From the NCBI RefSeq assembly GCF_000718635.1, contig NZ_JOBF01000003.1, forward strand, positions 620,001 through 684,000: a DNA stretch of 64,000 bases, in the 5' to 3' direction. Positions 26,755 through 34,865 of the stretch are shown here, piece after piece. Source of the stretch: Streptomyces varsoviensis (GTDB lineage Bacteria > Actinomycetota > Actinomycetes > Streptomycetales > Streptomycetaceae). The notes under the pieces are model-generated. The model was not told where the DNA came from and ran no database searches. It worked only from the letters and a program-made list of their open reading frames with translations. Position numbers and translations under genes: made by a program. Each line of letters opens with the position of its first letter. Position 1 is the stretch's first letter.

Positions 26755-29115
26755 CTACCGGCCGCCGCGCCGGGCAGGCCCCCGCACCTCGCTCATCAGC
26801 GCGTGCAGGCGCGGGGACGCCGCCAGTTCCTCGAAGGAGACGGGCCGGCCGCGGGCATCCGCGATGGGCAGCCGCCAGTTCGGGTACTGCCGCCATGTGC
26901 CCGGCAGGTTCTGCGGGCGCCGGTCGCCCACGGCGTCCGGCAGCCACACCCCCACCAGCCGCGCCGGGGTGCGCAGCAGGAAGCGGTGTACGGCCTTGAT
27001 CGCGGCCTCCTCGTTCCCCGGGCCCTCCGGCAGCAGCCCCAACTGGCCGAGCAGCGCCATCCACTCCGCAACCTCGATCGCGTCCTGGCCCCGCTCCTGC
27101 GCGAGCGGGCGCGTCAACAGTCCGAGCCGGTGCCGGAGTTCGACGTGTTCGCCGGTGAGGCGGGCCGCGGTGCTGGGCAGGTCGTGCGTGGTGGCGGTGG
27201 CGAGGCAGCCGGACCGCCACGCCTCGGGGGGCAGCGGCCGGGGCCGGCCGCGAGCGCCGGCCGCACTGGCCGTGTCCGCCGAGCCGGAGTCGACGGCGAC
27301 CGCTCCCGCCCCCTCGCCGCCGCCCTCGCCGCCGCCTTCGGCACCGCCCCCGCTCCCGGGCGCGGCCCCCTCCTCGGCCTCGGAAACGGCCCCATCCTCG
27401 GCCTCGGACGCGTAATCCCGCTCGAACCACAGCACCGACGTGCCCAGCGCGCCCCGCTCCGCCAGCGTCCTGCGCACGCCCGGCTCCACCGTGCCCAGGT
27501 CCTCGCCTATGACGACGGCGCCCGCGCGGTGCGCCTCCAGGGCGAGGACGCCGAGCATCGCCTCCGCGTCGTAGCGCACGTACGCGCCCTGGGTGGGGTC
27601 GCGGCCCGCGGGGACCCACCACAGCCGGAAGAGGCCCATCACATGGTCGATGCGGAGGGCGCCCGCGTGCCGCAGCATGCCGCGCAGCAGCCCGCGGTAC
27701 GGGGCGTAGCCGACGGCGTCCAGGGCGTCCGGGCGCCATGGCGGCAGGCCCCAGTCCTGGCCGCGCGCGTTGAAGGCGTCCGGGGGCGCGCCGATCGACA
27801 TGCCGGAGGCGAAGGCGTCCTGCTGCGCCCAGGCGTCCGCGCCGCCCGGGTGGACGCCGACCGCGAGGTCGTGGACGAGGCCGAGCGGCATGCCGGCGTC
27901 GCGCGCGGCGCGCTGGGCGGCGGCGAGCTGCTGGTCGGTGAGCCAGGCGAGCCGGCAGTAGAAGTCGACGCGGTCGAGGAGTTCGCCGCGGGCGCGGGCG
28001 GTGCGGGTGGAGCGCGGGTCCCTGAGCCCTTCCGGCCAGGCGTGCCAGTCGGGGCCGTACACCTCGGCGAGCGCGCACCAGGTGGCGTGGTCGTCCAGGG
28101 CCCGGCCCTGTTCGGCGAGGAAGTCGCAGTAGGCGGCGCGGCGGCCGGGCGAGAGCGGCACGGCCCGTACGAGCTCCAGGGCTTCTCGCTTGAGGGCCCA
28201 TACCGCGTCCCGGTCGATCAGCCCGCTGCCGTCGAGTACGGCGGAGCGCAGCACGGTGGCGCGGGCGACCAGCGCCGCGGCGTCCTCGCGGGCCTGCCCG
28301 GCGAGGTGGGCGTATTCCGGGACCGCCTCGACGCGCAGGTAGACCGGGTCCGGGAAGCGGCGGGAGGAGGGGCGATACGGCGAGGGGTCGGTGGGCGCGC
28401 CGGGCACGGCCGCGTGCAAGGGGTTGACCTGCACGAAGCCGCAGCCGAAGGAGCGGCCGGACCAGGACGCCAGCTCGGCGAGGTCCCCGAGGTCGCCCAT
28501 GCCCCAGGAGCGCGCGGAGAGGAGGGAGTAGAGCTGCACGAGGAAGCCGTGGCTGCGGCCGGCCGGCTCGGGCATCCGCTCGGGCGTGACGAGGAGGGTG
28601 GCGCGGGCGGAGCGGCCGTCGGGGGCGTGGGCCCGCAGCACATGGCTGCCGAGCGGCAGGCCGCCGGCGTCGGCGGTGGTCTCGGCGGCGTCGCTCTCGT
28701 GTGCGCCATCGTGTGCGCGATCGCGGGCGCGGCCGTGGAAGAACGCGGCGCCGTCCCAGGGGAGGCGCTCGCCGCTCTCCGTCTCGACGCTGAGCGCGGT
28801 GCCCTCGGGCAGGACGGGCAGCGGCGGCGTACGACGGGGGCGGGGGCGGGCGGTGGCCGGGCGCGGCGCGGGGGTGGGGCCCGGCGCGGTGTCGGCGGGG
28901 GCGCGCAGCACCACCGTGGCGGGGAGCAGCCGACCGCGCTCCGCCAGCGCGTGGTCGTCCAGGGCGGCCCGTACGGACCGGGGCGTGGAGGCGTCGACTC
29001 CGAGCGCGGCGAGCACCTCGACGATGGTGTCCTCGGACACCCGGACGCGGCGGCCCGGTGAGGGTTCGTAGGACGTGGCGACGCCGTGCAGCTCGGCGAG
29101 CCGCGCTCTGGCCAC
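26755..29115 (-). CDS. malQ: 4-alpha-glucanotransferase (amylomaltase)
   Basis: 786 residues, GH77. The catalytic blocks are visible: ALRIDHVMGLFRLWWVP (nucleophile Asp), VIGEDLGTV (acid/base Glu) and ATTHDLPS (third Asp). An N-terminal domain of about 200 residues is usual for actinobacterial forms. The region between Glu and the third Asp holds a Gly/Glu-rich insert of about 55 residues, probably a disordered loop. It transfers glucan chains in maltodextrin and glycogen metabolism. GTG 29115 directly follows the upstream stop; GGAGG five bases before it lies inside the upstream gene. Confidence 0.92.
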   Translation of the reverse strand: MARARLAELHGVATSYEPSPGRRVRVSEDTIVEVLAALGVDASTPRSVRAALDDHALAERGRLLPATVVLRAPADTAPGPTPAPRPATARPRPRRTPPLPVLPEGTALSVETESGERLPWDGAAFFHGRARDRAHDGAHESDAAETTADAGGLPLGSHVLRAHAPDGRSARATLLVTPERMPEPAGRSHGFLVQLYSLLSARSWGMGDLGDLAELASWSGRSFGCGFVQVNPLHAAVPGAPTDPSPYRPSSRRFPDPVYLRVEAVPEYAHLAGQAREDAAALVARATVLRSAVLDGSGLIDRDAVWALKREALELVRAVPLSPGRRAAYCDFLAEQGRALDDHATWCALAEVYGPDWHAWPEGLRDPRSTRTARARGELLDRVDFYCRLAWLTDQQLAAAQRAARDAGMPLGLVHDLAVGVHPGGADAWAQQDAFASGMSIGAPPDAFNARGQDWGLPPWRPDALDAVGYAPYRGLLRGMLRHAGALRIDHVMGLFRLWWVPAGRDPTQGAYVRYDAEAMLGVLALEAHRAGAVVIGEDLGTVEPGVRRTLAERGALGTSVLWFERDYASEAEDGAVSEAEEGAAPGSGGGAEGGGEGGGEGAGAVAVDSGSADTASAAGARGRPRPLPPEAWRSGCLATATTHDLPSTAARLTGEHVELRHRLGLLTRPLAQERGQDAIEVAEWMALLGQLGLLPEGPGNEEAAIKAVHRFLLRTPARLVGVWLPDAVGDRRPQNLPGTWRQYPNWRLPIADARGRPVSFEELAASPRLHALMSEVRGPARRGGR

Positions 29116-29403
29116 TCAGACCTCCACGTACTCCGCGCCGAGTCCGGCGGTGGTGGGCTCGCTGGTGAGCGGTGGTTCGGCGGTGTTCGGGGACTCGCTG
29201 GTGAGCGGGGTGGCGTCGGCGAGCGGCGGTTCGCTGGTCAGCGGCGGTTCGACGAACGCGCCGGAGCCGTCGAGCCCGGAATCGGGGCCCGAGACGCCGT
29301 CGAACAGGTCGGGTTCCCGCGGGGGCAGGTCGGGTTTGGAGAGCCCCGGAACGCCGGAGGTGCTGGAGATCGCGGAGAGCAGGAGCTGGGCGGACGCGGC
29401 CAC
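29116..29403 (-). CDS. Small hypothetical protein coupled to malQ
   Basis: 95 residues from GTG 29403, which has AGGAGG five bases upstream. VAASAQLLLSAISSTSG is the start; the rest is acidic and Pro/Ser/Thr-rich, with repeated PPLTSEP motifs ending EYVEV. Its TGA (29118-29116) touches the malQ GTG, and its last codons supply the malQ ribosome site, which argues for translation. No family is recognised. The frame could extend upstream to an ATG, but without a ribosome site. A regulator or stabiliser of MalQ is conceivable. Confidence 0.5.
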   Translation of the reverse strand: MAASAQLLLSAISSTSGVPGLSKPDLPPREPDLFDGVSGPDSGLDGSGAFVEPPLTSEPPLADATPLTSESPNTAEPPLTSEPTTAGLGAEYVEV

Positions 29404-29796
29404 ACGGGCCTCCTGGAGGTGATGGCAGTGGGACACATTTGCCCTACCCACTCGCGGCGAGGGCAGACGTCCCGATTCGGGGAACGTGCTCCAGGTCACA
29501 TTACGTTCCCGGCAGGCGATTTCACGGCCGCGTGCGGCACCGAAAGAAGAGAATGCGGACCAAGTGGACATCTCGGCGGCTTTTTTGCGGCGTGTGACGG
29601 GGTGCGTGACGGTGGGCCGGGGCCGGTTCCGCTGCCTCCGGGAGCGGCCCGCGGGGACGCGGCGGGCACCCGATCCATCCGCGCCCGGGGCGGGCGGCAC
29701 CATACGGGGGACCGGTCCGTACGGCCGTACGGGCACCCGTACGGCCGTATCCCCACATCCCCGCCGTACTTCTCGCGGTACGACGAAGGCCCGGTC
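29404..29796. other. Intergenic region with two inverted repeats
   Basis: 393 bp without a gene between malQ's small partner and the HNH gene. GGAACGT (29481-29487) and ACGTTCC (29503-29509) form a 7-bp inverted repeat in the promoter region of the malQ pair. A T6 run is at 29581. A CCGTACGG-rich 14-bp hairpin lies at 29720-29749. Confidence 0.6.
29720..29749 (-). terminator. CCGTACGG hairpin downstream of the HNH gene
   Basis: Perfect 14-bp arms 29720-29733 and 29736-29749 with a two-base loop. It lies 47 bp past the HNH stop. Confidence 0.55.
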
Positions 29797-30333
29797 TCAG
29801 GCGGAAATGCCGTCGATCCGGGCCATGGCGTCCTCCGCGCCGTATGCCTGGAGGTAAGGCAGCCAGCGCGGGTCCCTATGCCCGGTCCCGATGATGCGCC
29901 AGGCCAGCCCGGATGGCGGGGCGGGCTGGTGGCGCAGCCGCCAGCCGAGCTCGGCGACGTGCCGGTCGGCCTTGACGTGGTTGCAGCGGCGGCAGGCGGC
30001 GACCACGTTCTCCCAGGCGTGGGGTCCGCCGCGGCTGCGCGGGATGACGTGGTCGACGCTGGTTGCGACGCCACCGCAGTAGGCACATCTGCCGCCATCG
30101 CGGGCGAACAGGGCGCGGCGGGTGAGCGGGACGGGGCCGCGAAAGGGCACCCGCACGAAGCGCTTCAGCCGCACCACGCTCGGGGCGGGTATGACGTGGG
30201 TCGCACTGTGCATGAAGGCGCCGGAGTCCTCAAGGCAGATGGCCTTCTCATTGAGGACGAGGACGAGCGCGCGGCGGAGCGGTACGACGCCGAGCGGCTC
30301 GTACGACGCGTTGAGGACCAGGACATGCGGCAC
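29797..30333 (-). CDS. HNH endonuclease-fold protein
   Basis: 178 residues. A CAYCGG...DHVIPRSRGG...WENVVAACRRCN motif near residues 85-125 is a canonical HNH (PF01844) site with the two CXXC zinc pairs. The N-terminal 60 residues (PHVLVLNASYEPLGVVPLRRAL) are conserved in an actinobacterial/cyanobacterial HNH group. It would bind and may nick DNA; no partner methylase lies nearby, so restriction is not indicated. GTG 30333 has AAGGAGG five bases upstream. It diverges from the MscS gene. Confidence 0.88.
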   Translation of the reverse strand: MPHVLVLNASYEPLGVVPLRRALVLVLNEKAICLEDSGAFMHSATHVIPAPSVVRLKRFVRVPFRGPVPLTRRALFARDGGRCAYCGGVATSVDHVIPRSRGGPHAWENVVAACRRCNHVKADRHVAELGWRLRHQPAPPSGLAWRIIGTGHRDPRWLPYLQAYGAEDAMARIDGISA

Positions 30334-30600
30334 GGGTGCCTCCTTGTACGCCGGCGGCGCGTGGCTCGCGCCGGGACGATCTCCACCAAGTGTCCCCCGC
30401 TCCCTGGTCGGAGCGCCACCATCACCAGGTAACGGGCCACAGGTGTTTTGCAGCACACCTCTTTCATCCCCCGCTCACGCCCCGGCCAAGACCCGTGATC
30501 AATCGAACACAGCAACGGGACACCGTTGCCCTCCCGTTACTCTGGTTGGCTGTCCGCGCCGTGCTCCCGGCGGGCATGTCCGACACGAAGGGTCCCTGCT

Positions 30601-31677
30601 GTGTCCTGGTCCGCTGCTCTGGCCGCCGACACCACCCCGCACCGCGTCACCTCCCTCGACGAGGCGACGCAGACGGCGAACAACGCCGCCGGCTGGGTGG
30701 AGGAGAACTGGTCCACCTGGCTCGGCAACGGCCTGCGCATCATCCTGATCATCGTGATCGCGGTGGTGCTGCGGTCGCTGATCCGGCGCGGCATCACCAA
30801 GCTGATAGCGCGCATGAACCGCACGGCCCAGGCCGTGGACGGCACGGCGCTCGGCGGCCTGCTGGTCAACGCCGAGCGGCGGCGGCAGCGCTCCGAGGCC
30901 ATAGGTTCGGTGCTGCGCAGCGTCGCCTCCTTCGTGATCATGGGAACGGCGGCGCTGACGGTGCTGTCCGTGCTCCAGATCAATCTGGCTCCGCTGCTGG
31001 CCAGCGCGGGTGTGGCGGGCGTGGCCATCGGCTTCGGCGCCCGCAACCTGGTCACGGACTTCCTCTCCGGCGTGTTCATGATCCTTGAGGACCAGTACGG
31101 CGTCGGCGACGAGATCGACGCGGGCGTCGCGACCGGCACGGTCATCGAGGTCGGGCTGCGCGTCACCAAGCTGCGCGGCCCGAACGGCGCCATCTGGTAC
31201 GTGCGCAACGGCGAGGTCAAGCGGATCGGCAACCTCAGCCAGGGCTGGTCCACCGCGGAGGTCGATGTCACCCTCCGCTACGACGAGGACCTCGACCGGG
31301 CCCGTACGGTCATCGCCGCGGCGGGCGAGGACATGGCGAAGGACGCGCCGTGGGACGAGTCGCTGTGGGAGCCGGTCGAGGTGATGGGCCTGGACTCGGT
31401 CACCCTCGACTCGGTCGTCGTCCGCGTCCAGGCCAAGACGATGCCCGGCAAGGCCCCGGCCGTCGAGCGCGAGCTGCGCTGGCGCATCAAGCAGGCCCTG
31501 GACGCCGAGGGCATCCGCCTCGGCGACCCCGCGGCCCCCGCCGACGAGGAACCCGCCCCCGACCCCTCCGCCACCGTCGCCGCCCCCTCCGCCCTCGCCA
31601 ACCCCACCTCCCCCCAGTCCCTGGCCACCACCCCCATCCCCCAACAGCCCCCGGCACCACCGACACTGGGCAAGTGA
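30601..31677 (+). CDS. Small-conductance mechanosensitive channel, MscS family
   Basis: 358 residues. Three membrane helices are visible; the third has the pore-lining AGVAGVAIGFGARNLVTDFLSG. The beta domain follows, with DQYGVGDEI and the VTKLRGPNGAIWYVRNGEV region. A Pro/Ala-rich C-terminal tail of about 60 residues is likely disordered. The channel opens on membrane tension to release solutes after hypo-osmotic shock. GTG 30601 has GAAGGG eight bases upstream. Its last codons are followed directly by a degenerate hydrolase gene. Confidence 0.9.
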   Translation: MSWSAALAADTTPHRVTSLDEATQTANNAAGWVEENWSTWLGNGLRIILIIVIAVVLRSLIRRGITKLIARMNRTAQAVDGTALGGLLVNAERRRQRSEAIGSVLRSVASFVIMGTAALTVLSVLQINLAPLLASAGVAGVAIGFGARNLVTDFLSGVFMILEDQYGVGDEIDAGVATGTVIEVGLRVTKLRGPNGAIWYVRNGEVKRIGNLSQGWSTAEVDVTLRYDEDLDRARTVIAAAGEDMAKDAPWDESLWEPVEVMGLDSVTLDSVVVRVQAKTMPGKAPAVERELRWRIKQALDAEGIRLGDPAAPADEEPAPDPSATVAAPSALANPTSPQSLATTPIPQQPPAPPTLGK

Positions 31678-32121
31678 GGGCGGGCCCCGGGGGGCCGCAG
31701 AAGGGCGCGCCGGCCTACGACAACTTCCTGCGCGGCGTCCGAGCCACCCATGAGGGCGGCGCCCCGCATGTCACCGCTGTCGGCCACTCATACGGGTCGC
31801 TGACCGTCGGGCAGGCGAGCCAGCAGCCCGGCGGGATACCGGCCGACGATGTGGTCCTGGTCGGCAGCCCCGGCACCGGCGTGGACAAGGCGAAGGACTT
31901 CGGCGCCGGCGCGGAACACCGACCCCGCGAGCCGGGATTTCGGAGGGCACCACTTCGCGGTGGCACCCGGCGAGGACACCGGGTTCATGGGTCTCCTGTC
32001 AGGAGATCTGCCCGCGCATTCCCTCTACTTCGATCCAGACAAAGGCGGCGACTCATTGCAGAACATCGCGAAGGTCGTCACCGGCCACGGCGACAAGATC
32101 GAGCAGGCGAAGCCACGATGA
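31678..32121 (+). pseudogene. Remnant of a DUF1023-family alpha/beta hydrolase
   Basis: Reading frame 0 gives AYDNFLRGVRATHEGG...VGHSYGSLTVG...DDVVLVGSPGTGVDKAKDFG, with the nucleophile-elbow GHSYGS. Near 31915 the homology moves to the next frame: TDPASRDFGGHHFAVAPGEDTG to the TGA at 32121. The start of the family (several hundred residues) is missing, and a segment between the two blocks is lost. It is therefore 5'-truncated, frameshifted and internally deleted. Its stop overlaps the ATG of the lipoprotein gene, so the pair was once coupled. Confidence 0.75.
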
Positions 32122-32741
32122 CGCGGACCAGCACCGGGATCAGGGCAGTCGGCATGCTGACGGCGGCCGGACTGCTCCTCGTCGGCTGCGGAGCGGGCGG
32201 AAAGTCCACGCCGGAGCGACCGAAGAAGGAGCAACCCACGATGGACATGCAGGAAGCCGGCGAGCGGGCGGAAGTGATCCTGGACGACACCTTCCAGGGC
32301 ATCAAACCCCCGGTGAAGTGGGTCTACTTCACGCCGAACGAGATCGCCTGCAGCGACTCGCTGAATCTGCCGACGGGCACCACGACGGTGAAACGCAGCC
32401 GCGGCGTCACCACCAAGATCTCTGCTGAGCGGCGCGGCAGCTTCCTCGGTGTGGTGCAGCGCCACTGGGAACAGCAGGGGTACCGGATCGTCCAGGTCGA
32501 TACCAACAAGGACATGCCGGGCATCGAGGCCAGGACCAAGGACGGCTTCACCGTCTCGCTCGGAGTGGGGGACATCGGCAACGTCTATTTCAACGTCGCC
32601 TCGCCTTGCGCCAAGGACTCCGACCTGACCTTCCCCAAGGGCACCCCGGGCAAGCCCGGCGGTCCGACGGGGAAGGTCGATCTCAACCCGCGCGACGAGT
32701 CCGACTTCTGGTCGTCCAAGGCTCCCCTCAAGTCTTCCTGA
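32118..32741 (+). CDS. Putative lipoprotein
   Basis: 207 residues. A type II signal ends in the lipobox LLVGC with Cys 24. The mature part (QEAGERAEVILDDTFQGIKPPVKWV and later) is compact and slightly basic, with no family I can name. Streptomycete genomes often pair such lipoproteins with DUF1023 hydrolases. Here the hydrolase is dead while the lipoprotein frame stays intact. ATG 32118 overlaps the upstream stop as ATGA. With its partner broken, its promoter and expression are unclear. Confidence 0.8.
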   Translation: MTRTSTGIRAVGMLTAAGLLLVGCGAGGKSTPERPKKEQPTMDMQEAGERAEVILDDTFQGIKPPVKWVYFTPNEIACSDSLNLPTGTTTVKRSRGVTTKISAERRGSFLGVVQRHWEQQGYRIVQVDTNKDMPGIEARTKDGFTVSLGVGDIGNVYFNVASPCAKDSDLTFPKGTPGKPGGPTGKVDLNPRDESDFWSSKAPLKSS

Positions 32742-32792
32742 GTCCTCCGCGAGACTGTTGCATCGCCGCACGGCCGTGCCAAGGTGGCGCGC

Positions 32793-33314
32793 ATGAGTGC
32801 TTTGGGGAGTGAACGGTCCATACCGCCGCCGCATGCCGGGGAAAAGGCCATGCTGGAGAGCTGGCTGGAGTTCCAGCGGGAGACGCTGGCGGTGAAGTGC
32901 GCCGGGCTGGACGACCGGCAGGTGCGGCTGGCGGCGGTGGAGCCGTCGGCGATGACGCTGCTCGGGCTGGTGCAGCACATGACCGTGGTCGAGCGGAAGT
33001 GGTTCCAGGAGGTGCTGGCCGGGCGGGAGGTGTCGTACGACGAGGCGATCGGTGACGGGTTCACGCTGGTCGCGGAGCGCGGCATCGAGGCGGCGCTGGC
33101 CGACTGGCGGGCGGAGGTCCAGCGGTCGCGCGAGGCGGCCGCCGAGGGCTCGTTGGACGACTCCGGGGCGCTCAACGAGCAGTTCGCCAAGATCATCGGA
33201 GAGTCGTCGGTCTCGCTGCGGTGGATTCTGGTGCACATGATCGAGGAGTACGCGCGCCACAACGGCCACGCGGACCTGATCCGGGAGCGCATCGACGGGG
33301 TCACGGGCGTGTAG
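32793..33314 (+). CDS. DinB-like (DUF664) four-helix protein
   Basis: 173 residues. [22 protein letters not shown] and [24 protein letters not shown] give the conserved His residues of the DinB/YfiT metal site. Some relatives are mycothiol- or bacillithiol-dependent transferases; most are of unknown function. The ATG at 32793 follows AAGGTGG; a GTG nine bases upstream would add three residues. A terminator hairpin follows at once. Confidence 0.85.
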   Translation: MSALGSERSIPPPHAGEKAMLESWLEFQRETLAVKCAGLDDRQVRLAAVEPSAMTLLGLVQHMTVVERKWFQEVLAGREVSYDEAIGDGFTLVAERGIEAALADWRAEVQRSREAAAEGSLDDSGALNEQFAKIIGESSVSLRWILVHMIEEYARHNGHADLIRERIDGVTGV

Positions 33315-33341
33315 GCGCGTAGGCGCGTACGGCATCCGATG

Positions 33342-33374
33342 CCGGCCCCCGGGGGAATTCCGCCCGGGGGCCGG
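33342..33374 (+). terminator. Hairpin terminator after DinB-like gene
   Basis: Perfect 12-bp arms 33342-33353 and 33363-33374, then TTCTGCGTT. Confidence 0.8.
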
Positions 33375-33416
33375 TTCTGCGTTCATAACACTTTGACAAG
33401 CGGTGCGTTCGGACCA

Positions 33417-33446
33417 TTGACGCCCCACTGACGTCGGCTTTAACGT
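33417..33446 (+). promoter_or_regulatory. Putative csnR promoter
   Basis: TTGACG (33417-33422) and TAACGT (33441-33446) with 18-bp spacing. The start would fall near 33453, just before the CsnR-box-like palindrome. An overlapping TTGACA at 33393-33398 is an alternative -35. Confidence 0.5.
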
Positions 33447-33458
33447 CCTGTTCACCGA

Positions 33459-33473
33459 TAGGAAAGTTTCCTA
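33459..33473 (+). promoter_or_regulatory. CsnR-box-like operator
   Basis: TAGGAAA-G-TTTCCTA is a perfect 7-1-7 palindrome. From memory it matches the operator bound by the ROK repressor CsnR upstream of csnR and csnA in S. lividans. It lies between promoter and csnR start, so repression of the whole operon by roadblock or promoter cover is expected, relieved by chitosan oligosaccharides. Confidence 0.75.
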
Positions 33474-33528
33474 ACAGACAGCTTCCTACAGACACTCGAA
33501 GGCGATGTCGAAGGGCGGGTGCACCACC

Positions 33529-34725
33529 ATGGCCGGGACCCCCGGGACCCCGCGCGTACTGCGCGCCATGAATGACCGCGCCGCGCTCGATCTGCTCATC
33601 GCCCACGGCCCGTTGACCCGCACCCGGCTCGGCGAGCTGACCGGGCTGTCCAAGCCCACGGCGTCGCAGCTCCTCAGCCGGCTCGAAGCGGCCCAGCTCG
33701 TGCGGACCACCGGGAATGTCACCGGCCGCCCCGGGCCGAACGCCCAGCTCTACGAGGTCAACCCGAGCGCCGCGTACGTCGCGGCGCTCGCCGTCGACCC
33801 CGAGGGGATCACGGCCGTCGTCGCCGACATCACCGGACATGTCGTCGGCGAGCACCGTGCCGAGGCGCGGGACGCCCCGGACACCGGGCGGGGGCGGACC
33901 GCCGAGCTGGTGGCCGAGGTGGTGGGGCACGCGCTGGCCGAGGCCGGGCTCGGGCTCGACGCGCTGCACCGGACCGTCATCGGGACGCCCGGCGCGCTCG
34001 ACCCGCAGACCGGCACCCTGCGGTACGCGCCGCACCTGCCGGGCTGGCACTCGCGGACCCTCCGCGACGAGCTGGCCAAGGTGATCGGCACCCCCATCGT
34101 CATCGAGAACGACGTGAACCTCGCGGCCATCGCCGAGCAGCACGACGGCGCGGCCCAGGACTTCGACGACTACGTGCTCATCTGGGCCGACGAGGGCGTC
34201 GGCGCCGCCATCGTGCTCGGCGGCACCCTGCTGCGCGGGGCGACCGGCGGGGCCGGCGAGATCGGCTATATGCCGCTGCCGGGCGCGCCGTTGGCGCGCG
34301 GCGGGCCCGTCACGGCCGCGCGGCCGGACGCCGGCGGCGGGTTCCAGAGCCTCGTCGGCTCGCCCGCCGTGCTCGCCCTCGCCCGGGAGCACGGCATCGA
34401 GGCCGACACCGCCGCCGACGCCCTTCAGGCCGCGCTCACCACGCCCGGCGCGGGCGACGCGGTCCTCGCCGAGCTGGCCCGGCGCATCGCCGTCGGCATC
34501 GCCGCCGTGGTGGCCGTCGTCGACCCGGAGCTGGTGGTGCTGGCCGGGGCGCTGCCGCAGACCTGCGGCGAGCGGCTGCGCGAGCTGGTGGCGTCCGAGC
34601 TGACCGGAATCGCCCTGCCCGAACCGCAGTTGCGGATGAGCGCCGTGGACGGCTCCCCCATTCTCATCGGCGCGCTCCAGACCGCGCTCGCCGAGGCGCG
34701 CAACACGGTTTTCGACACGGCCTGA
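33529..34725 (+). CDS. csnR: ROK-family transcriptional repressor of chitosan utilisation
   Basis: 398 residues. An N-terminal winged helix (LDLLIAHGPLTRTRLGELTGLSKPTASQLLSRL, about residues 20-50) is joined to a ROK sugar-kinase-like domain with IENDVNLAAIAE and the VLGGTLLRGATGGAGEIGYM block. It represses the csn operon and probably a chitosanase gene elsewhere. I prefer ATG 33529, since AAGGGCGG lies about ten bases upstream; ATG 33505 has its GAAGG too close (two bases). The zinc-binding CXCGXXGC motif of typical ROK repressors is absent, as GGPVTAARPDAGGGF replaces it. Confidence 0.88.
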   Translation: MAGTPGTPRVLRAMNDRAALDLLIAHGPLTRTRLGELTGLSKPTASQLLSRLEAAQLVRTTGNVTGRPGPNAQLYEVNPSAAYVAALAVDPEGITAVVADITGHVVGEHRAEARDAPDTGRGRTAELVAEVVGHALAEAGLGLDALHRTVIGTPGALDPQTGTLRYAPHLPGWHSRTLRDELAKVIGTPIVIENDVNLAAIAEQHDGAAQDFDDYVLIWADEGVGAAIVLGGTLLRGATGGAGEIGYMPLPGAPLARGGPVTAARPDAGGGFQSLVGSPAVLALAREHGIEADTAADALQAALTTPGAGDAVLAELARRIAVGIAAVVAVVDPELVVLAGALPQTCGERLRELVASELTGIALPEPQLRMSAVDGSPILIGALQTALAEARNTVFDTA

Positions 34726-34865
34726 CCCCCACCGGGCCCCCGTGGCGGGCCGCGACGGCATGCCGCCGCGTGAGCGCCACACCGCATCCCCTCTCCGCAT
34801 CCGCAGCCGCATCCGCATCCGCAGAAGTCTCCGCCACCAGCCCCCGCCACAAAGGAAGTTCCGCC

